Shown: positions 57,521-64,000 of the stretch, piece by piece
Numbering within the stretch: position 1 is the first letter of the stretch
Layout: each line of letters opens with the position of its first letter
Assembly: GCF_000687475.1 (NCBI RefSeq)
Contig: NC_057317.1
Coordinates: forward strand, 5,518,501-5,582,500
Direction of reading: 5' to 3'
Length of the DNA: 64,000 nucleotides
Source: Ustilaginoidea virens
Lineage: Eukaryota; Ascomycota; Sordariomycetes; Hypocreales; Clavicipitaceae
The notes under the pieces: generated by a model
The model's input: only the letters and a program-made list of their open reading frames with translations
Told to the model about the DNA's origin: nothing
The model's database searches: none
Position numbers and translations under genes: made by a program

Positions 57521-58323
57521 ATCCATCCTGCTGCTGGTCTGCATAGTAAAGAACAACCAGCAGCTTGCCTGCCGTAGTCTGTACCATGTAAACCTTTTGC
57601 AAACACAAGCGTGAGCATATCTTGGCCAGTTGCATGGGCAGTCCGGTTCGCTAGCCCTTGCCGCAAGGGTAAGCAGGCGCATGCAACCAGACGTGCGGTG
57701 CGCGCACGTGCAGGCAGGGCTGGGCAGGGCAGGACAAGCGATCCAGCAGATTGCAGATTGCAGTTGGGTGGGATTGGCACCGGCCCTGCAGACGGACAAA
57801 TATAGCGCCAGGCCCGCCAGGCCCGCCAGGACCAACGCGGCAGGTTGTTGGGCCCAGCTGCTGATCTGATATGACGTGACGTGACGATGGGGGTTAAGCT
57901 TCAGCCGCACCAACCTGTCAACGTGCTAATCAATACCCGTTGACCTGCAGCCTGCAGCCTGCAATACTTGGCTTGACTCCTCCTTCACTTTTTCCAAGCA
58001 GCCAGCAGAAAGCAGCCAGCAGCGCCCAACCCATCGTGTGCGAGGGCGGCCCTCGATTCTTCCATCGCCACCTCTCGCAGCAGTTCCAGGCTTGGGCCGG
58101 CCGGAGACCGGGGTTTCGGAATTTGCAGCAACGGAGAATAGTAGATTACGCCCGCCCCTGCCCTTGGATTGATTGACACTCAACTTCCGACACTTCCCAC
58201 TTCTGACAGCTCCGGGCCGTCCTTGGAGCCAAACGCACGCCCGCCCGTCATGAACCCCTGTCATGCATGGTCCACGCTGGAAAACCATGGCGTGTCGCGC
58301 CAGCCGACCTACCTACATACCGA

Positions 58324-58357
58324 GGTGGGACGACGTGGGACGGCGTGGGACGGCGTG
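58324..58357. repeat. GTGGGACGGC decamer, about three copies
   Basis: Three near-perfect tandem copies with one A/G difference. Confidence 0.85.
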
Positions 58358-59147
58358 ATGCCGGTCCCTAGAGTTGGCCGTGGCCCGCTGGCAAGCTGGC
58401 AAGCATGCACCCTCTCAACAACCTCGGGACGTCGGTGGCGGCGAAAAATCTCTGCCCGTCCGACCAATTGACGGGTCACCAAACAAGTCTTGCTATTTGT
58501 CTTTGCTTGTCTTGACCAGATGGGATCCCTGCCGCCCTGTTCAGCCTTGGGCCTGCGGCAAACCCAATTCCGTACTGTCTTGTCATGCATGTGCATGGGC
58601 TTGCTGCTGTCCAGTTTCAAGATTCAACCATTCAACCACCAGACGGTTTGCCTTTTGACCTGCCGACAGCCGCTCCCCCCCTCTCGCCGGCTTGCCGAAA
58701 GAGCCAGTTCCATCACGGGCGAGAGGGGAACAATAATGTCTCCTGACTCTGACTTCCTGCCCTCATCTGCAGCTGCTGTGTCCGCGTCGCAAAAACCTTG
58801 GCGTCCTGCGGCCCGAGGACCCTGGGAAAGCCACGCCAAGGCAAGATTCCCAAGACCCACGGTTCGCAACCCGTCAAACCGTATCGGGAAGGTAGCCGCC
58901 CGTCAAGAACTTCTGTTGTCTGGCGTGCAAATAGTGCCTCGCGTGGGGCATGCAATATGGCTTCCGGCCGCGATTCCGACTCGAGAATATACTCAATCTG
59001 TACAAACGCCCCGAACATCAACTCTTGGACGAAACGACCGACAGCCGGAGCTGAAACCATGGCATGTCATCGAGACACGAAAATTCTTTTTTCTTCTCCT
59101 GCAACATCCTCGGCATCGCCTGACACTGCCTCGTCGTTTCATTTCAA

Positions 59148-59155
59148 TATATAAA
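59148..59155 (+). promoter_or_regulatory. TATA box of tyrosinase gene
   Basis: TATATAAA lies 94 bp before the tyrosinase ATG. Confidence 0.65.
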
Positions 59156-59241
59156 CTTGGCGTTACTCACAAAGGGGCAGCTTGTCCCGCAGCCACCACC
59201 ACCACCACCACCATCTGCCCAGCTCATCTTCTCACAAGAGT

Positions 59242-61268
59242 ATGCGCTCCTCCAAGCTCCTCAGCGCGTTGCTTATGGCCGCGCAGGCGGCCGCCCAGTC
59301 CTACTACGACTTTGGGTTCGACATCCACGCCGCCATCGCCAACCAGACCATTGGGAGGCGTCAGAGTGGCAACACCATTGCTGTTGGCCAGCTGCCGCGC
59401 CGGCAGGACGGCTCTTTGCCCGCCAGGTTGGAAATCCGGGAGATGAGACAGAACAGGTACATGTGGGATTTGTACATCCTGGCTCTCAGCGCCATGCAGG
59501 CTGCGAACCAGAACGACCCTCTGTCTTGGTACCAAGTTGCCGGTGAGTATCGCCCGCTCTCGCCCTCTGGGCGCCCGGCCCCCATCCCATTTGCCATGTC
59601 TTGAGTGTCGTCTGACTGGGAACAGGGATTCACGGAGTGCCCTTCACCCCCTACAACAACGTCCAGCCCGTTTCCGGAGCAGAGCAATCCGGATACTGCA
59701 CGCACAACTCTGTCCTCTTCCCCATGTGGCACCGTCCCTACTTGGCTCTTTACGAGGTTTGTTTTGTTCTCTCGCCGCCTTCTCTTCCCCGGTTCCGTCC
59801 TCAGGTCGTCTCCGCCGGAATAATGCTAACTTTGGTGCACGCAGCAACAATTGTACACCTTGGCGCGATCCATTGCCCAGCAGTTTTCCGACCCTGGATA
59901 CAGGCAGGCAGCCTCTGAATTCCGAATCCCATTCTTTGACTGGAGCGTCAGCTTTCCAGGCCAGAGCTTCCTCCCCGACTCCATGTGGAGCCCAGTCATC
60001 AACCAGCCAGGCCCCAACGGCTCCCAGAGAATCGCAAACCCTTTGTACTCGTACAGGTTCAACCCGCTCAACCCGAGCGACATGATCTGGCCTCCGGTAC
60101 GTGTGCACAACATGCCGCTTCATCTTTGCTCCCTCAGCTTTTGTGGAAATGCTAACCGGCCCCCTAGTTTACCACGTGGCCGGAAACCAAGCGAGCCCCG
60201 TCCGGGGGCGGCAGCAACCCGCCGTCTAACAACGCCCAGGTCAACGGGGCCCTGCTCGGCCAGCTCGGCTCCCTCCAGCAGCGTCTCTACATCCTCTTCA
60301 CCCGATACACCAACTACAACGCCTTCGGCAGCAAGGCATGGGCCGCCTCGCAGGGAAACGCGGGCTGGGACTCGATCGAGTCTGTCCACGACGTCATCCA
60401 CTTCTTTGGCGGTTCAGGCGGCCACATGGGCTTTGTGCCCGTGTCTGCCTTTGACCCCCTCTTCTTCCTGCACCACGCCAACGTCGACAGAATGGTGGCC
60501 ATGTGGCAGATCCTCAACGGCGCCGCCTGGATGCAGCCCATGCAGGCGGGCGAGAACGGCTACACCTTCACCCAGGGAACCTGGCAGACGTCCAGCAGCC
60601 CCCTCACCCCCTTTTACGACCTCAACGGCAACTTCTACACCTCGGACTCGGCCCGCAACTGGGAGCAGTTTGGCTACACCTACGTTGACGCCGATCCTTC
60701 CCGCATCGGCCTCAACCAGCTGCAGAGCAATCTGCGGGCCAACATGAACAGGTGGTGGGGAGGCTCGGCATTCAACGGCGTGCAGAGCAGAGACGAGTCG
60801 AGCGCCGCCGGCGTTGCCAAGAATGGAAACTACACGGAGTGGATTGCCAACGTCGTCGTCGACACCCACGCCTTGTCCACCGGCCCCTTCAAGATCTCCT
60901 TCTTCATGGGTGAGAAGCAAGACAACTCGACGCTGGTGGGCGACGTGGCCATGTTTTCCATGCCCGCCATGGCGAACACGGCGGCGCCAAAGTCGTCGTC
61001 CAAGTCATCCAGCACCATCCCACTCACCGCGGCCCTCACCGCCCTGGTTAAAGCTGGTCAGCTCAAGAGCCTGGATGCGCAGGACGTGCAGCCCCTGCTG
61101 CAAAAGTCGCTCAAGTTCCAGGTGGTGCAGGCCACCGGGGAGAAGGTTGACGCGGCCAAGGTAAAGGGACTTGGCATCCAGATCACCAGCTCCGAGGTGG
61201 CTCTGCCCAAGAGCGACGACGAGTTTCCCAGATGGGGAGACAGTGTCAAGAGGTTTGACCTGTACTGA
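59242..61268 (+). CDS. Secreted tyrosinase (type 3 copper enzyme), 4 exons
   Basis: Exons are 59242-59542, 59626-59756, 59845-60096 and 60168-61268 (594 aa); introns of 71-88 nt join in phase. It oxidises monophenols and o-diphenols to quinones (pigment, cross-linking). A signal peptide ([19 protein letters not shown]) predicts export. Copper A: His103 (IHGVPFTPY), His127 in [17 protein letters not shown] with Cys125 available for the usual Cys-His thioether, and His136. Copper B: His302 and His306 ([12 protein letters not shown]) and His331 in [17 protein letters not shown]-terminal domain of about 200 residues follows, possibly the shielding domain removed on activation. No transmembrane segment is seen after the signal. 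The co-oriented upstream gene is a secreted peroxidase; joint action on phenolics is plausible only. Confidence 0.94.
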
Positions 61269-64000
61269 CGGAGGACGTGGCTATCCGGATGAACAGTATT
61301 GGGTGCCGTGTATTCAAGGATGCGTGTTTTTTCCTTTTTCCTTTTTTTTTTATCTTTTTGTTTTTATTTGGGAGGAAAAAGTGATTTCAGTGTCAGGTTT
61401 GGGTAGCTCGGGCGGTTTTTTATGTAGTAATAGGAGCTCTTGGCGTCATCTGTCGTTCACTTCTTGGCACGCGTACAAGCTGACACGTCTGGTTGATAAT
61501 GGTTGCCCGATTCGGAGGCTGCTGCGCGATGTAGTCGTCACTCATGAAGCTACTTGGTCATGGTAAGCCGATGCGTATCATTGGTAGTAACATGGCCCAA
61601 GGGTGATGGGGTTCAGGGCTAGATTTTACTACAGCATGCGTCATGCTGCACACCCATCGAGGGCTTCTACGTGACCGTCGGGTGTGGTCGCGCCGCAACT
61701 CGCGATGTCTCGGGGAAGCCCCTACGTGCCGCTCGTCCCAGCGTCAGGAGAGTCGCAAGTCCCCGCGTTGGATCGAAGTTCGCTACTATACACACGCGGA
61801 TTCCGACGCCGGGCCGGCAATTCTCTGCTAGCCACACAGAGCGCCGCTTCCACCAAGCCGGGCGCCTTGCTTGATACGGGGCACCCGCCGAGTCGAGGGT
61901 TCCAGTGCCGGGCAAGGAAACCCAGGATGGAGACGGACGCCCAGACGTGAATGATTCGATAATGCATGCGTGCAGCCCTCCCGTTTTGCTGCTTCAAAGA
62001 TTACGCGATGCGTACGGAGCCAGTCAGGACGAGAGGCGGGACTACCCAGCAAAGGGCGCAGCGAGGCCAAGACTGCCGCTTGGGTAAAAGTAGCAACGTT
62101 GCGGGATGCCAGACGCGGGGGGAAAACATGGCGGCAGGGAACCGGGCGAGACTCTTGTCGTAGTAATAGTAATAGTAGAGGGAGGCACCGGCAGGCACGT
62201 ACAAATGACGACGCATAATGCTGCTCAAGCGGCCAGCGGCATCGACACCATCCGGCCAGCCTAGGCGCAGCTAGTATTCCAATACGAAAGCTCCAAGAGC
62301 CCGGTAGCATCGCGGGGGATCCTTGTCAAACACTCGGGGCGTTATGTCCGGCGGAAGCGCAACATAAGCTCCAAGCATCCGCGGGGGCTAAGACCAGGTT
62401 ATGGATTTTCGACTCCCCAATGCCCTAGCGAGACACCGACCTGCGTAGGTACTGTAGGTGGCGCGACCGGGGACCCTAGGTTCGGGCAGCTCGCCCATTC
62501 ATCCAGCGACGGGAAGTTTTGCGCCGCGAAAATAGGCGTGCAGCTTCAACGGGGCCATGTGAACCGCCCTCGGATACCGAGGCCGTGAGCCAAGTACGCA
62601 CGCCTGGCGCGCATCATTGGCGAAACTTGGCATAATTGATGGCGCCTTACCAATTAGTCGGGAACTTGCGACGCAATTTGATGGAAGCATCCCGCAACAC
62701 TATGAATCCTGTTCACGATGTATTGCGCTAGCAGGGGTCGCTTACTTGCCCAGCATATAAAAGGAGTCGTTGCCAAGAAAGGGCGCCGATTTGGCGCATA
62801 ACGGCAGCTGTAACGCTAGCTATAATAGCTTTATATGTAGCTATCATGGCTATTATGGTGGTTGTTCTAGCTTATTATTCAGATAGGCAGTTAATTAACA
62901 TCGCTATAGCTAGCCAACAGGCGCATTGCTCGCAGGTTTTCTGTTCAATGGTACCTAGATCAACGGCCTTGGGAAATGCTAGTGATAAGGGCTAGCGATA
63001 GTGCAAACCCTTGCCCCTACTTGTTCTATAAGTCATCTGTACCGCGAGGCCTTCGCACGTAAGCCACGGCCCAGGAGCCGGTGTGATCTGGGTCTCTGCC
63101 GCCAGCACCCGCGCACCACGCGGCATAGTAAGCGCAGGCATGATGGACTAAGATGGCCCGCTTGGCGGCCAACCCGCCTCTGCCTTACAAGACCAGCGCA
63201 TGCATGGTAGGGAAGTGGGCTGGCGGAACCGGCGGGGACCTGCGTTAGTAATTCGGGCCCAGGGTTGCCATGTGCCGCGGCTAAGAGGGGCGCGGGAACG
63301 TTTGGGAACGTTTGAAGGGACTTCAATGGGCCGTGCGTTGCACAAGGCTTGATGAAAAGTCCCCTTGGCTGGGGATGCGTCAGACCGGGGGGGGGGGTGA
63401 CGGCTTGCCATTTCAAGGGTGTGGTTTTCCTTGTAAGTCAGTCGTTGTTGATTCAAGCACTTGGATAGTAATGGCATTCCCTTCACCGTGGGTTTTCCGC
63501 ATTTTACTACGGCCAAATGAAAAGACGTAAAGAGGGGAACGAGCAAGGAAAAGACCGATGAGAGAAAGAAAAAAATTCAAGACTTGTCATGACCGGATGG
63601 CGCAACTGCAATCACGGACACAGGCTGGGCTGTGCTGAACAAGCAGACGTGTAGACGACATCGCCGAATATGCATGTGCGCTGTAAGCAACCATTGCATC
63701 CGACGGCCGCGGAAGCAGCATAACGCGCTCTTGAGCCATGCTTGCTGAACTATGTGGCTGAATCATGTTGCATGACCATGTTGCTTAACCTTCTTCCCGA
63801 GCCGTGTTGCTAAACCAGGCTGCTGAACCATGTTTTCCCCCAATCTCTTCTCCTGGATAGGAAATAGCAGCCATCTAGTAGGATAGGGCTAGCCCTACGG
63901 GCTTACTACAACCCAAGGATGCAGCGGAACCCAAGGACACAGCGGCCACGGCGGTCCCGGAGCCCGACGTGGCCCGGCCGTGTCTAACAATATCCCTGCG
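61269..64000. other. Gene-poor right end
   Basis: No convincing gene is seen. It contains an AT-rich TAGCTATA-type patch (about 62810-62930) and a degenerate 13-18-bp repeat with TGCTGAACCATGTT units (about 63735-63835). Confidence 0.5.
63735..63835. repeat. Degenerate TGCTGAACCATGTT-type short repeat
   Basis: About seven imperfect copies of a CATGTTGCTGAAC-like unit, spaced 13-20 bp. Confidence 0.55.

Larger units (their letters stand above)
56379..59241. other. Intergenic, peroxidase to tyrosinase
   Basis: No gene is seen in 2.9 kb. A GCGTTTGGCA triplicate (57492-57520) and a GTGGGACGGC triplicate (58324-58357) are present. The tyrosinase promoter is at the right end. Confidence 0.5.

Overview
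This is eukaryotic nuclear DNA from a filamentous ascomycete (Pezizomycotina), most likely a Sordariomycete and possibly Hypocreales. The reasons are short GT-AG introns of about 50-150 nt, GC-rich codon third positions, Zn2Cys6 and bZIP regulators, and families confined to or expanded in such fungi (DUF5672 proteins, GT32, tyrosinase, secreted haem peroxidase, a GABA/choline-type permease). The species cannot be named from the sequence alone. I place 15 protein genes, with exon structures read by hand from splice signals and family motifs. No tRNA, rRNA or CRISPR feature is supported.

Layout. 0-8 kb holds housekeeping and metabolic genes: the 3' part of a PIG-S/Gpi17 GPI-transamidase subunit, an alpha/beta hydrolase, an aldehyde dehydrogenase and an APC-family permease. 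From 10.7 kb to 32.1 kb lies a region bounded by two inverted copies of a non-autonomous transposon (777 and 850 bp). Each copy has ~80-bp terminal inverted repeats, a perfect 9-bp target-site duplication and an internal ~91-bp minisatellite, all typical of MULE-derived MITEs. Between them sit a Zn2Cys6 regulator and a six-gene glycan locus: a TPT/SLC35E3-type nucleotide-sugar transporter, two divergent DUF5672 membrane-anchored putative glycosyltransferases, a nucleotide-sugar 4,6-dehydratase, a bifunctional 3,5-epimerase/4-reductase and a GT17 glycosyltransferase.

How the glycan genes may work together. The dehydratase and epimerase/reductase are the two enzymes needed to turn UDP-glucose into UDP-L-rhamnose. 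A transporter of the group that carries UDP-rhamnose in plants could move the product into the Golgi, and the type II membrane proteins could transfer sugars there. This is inference from domain content and gene order. It is the best candidate in the window for an undescribed system: a fungal rhamnosylation (deoxyhexose glycan) gene cluster.

32-64 kb is gene-poor. It carries two HacA/XBP1-like bZIP paralogs (36.2 and 51.4 kb) that share an intron position, a third unrelated bZIP gene between them (47.1 kb), a GT32 glycosyltransferase (52.8 kb), a secreted haem peroxidase (55.2 kb) and a secreted tyrosinase (59.2 kb). A ~9.6-kb stretch (37.5-47.1 kb) has no convincing gene but holds a degenerate tandem repeat and long homopolymer tracts. 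Several AAG 3' splice sites had to be assumed, and gene starts are the least certain parts of the models.
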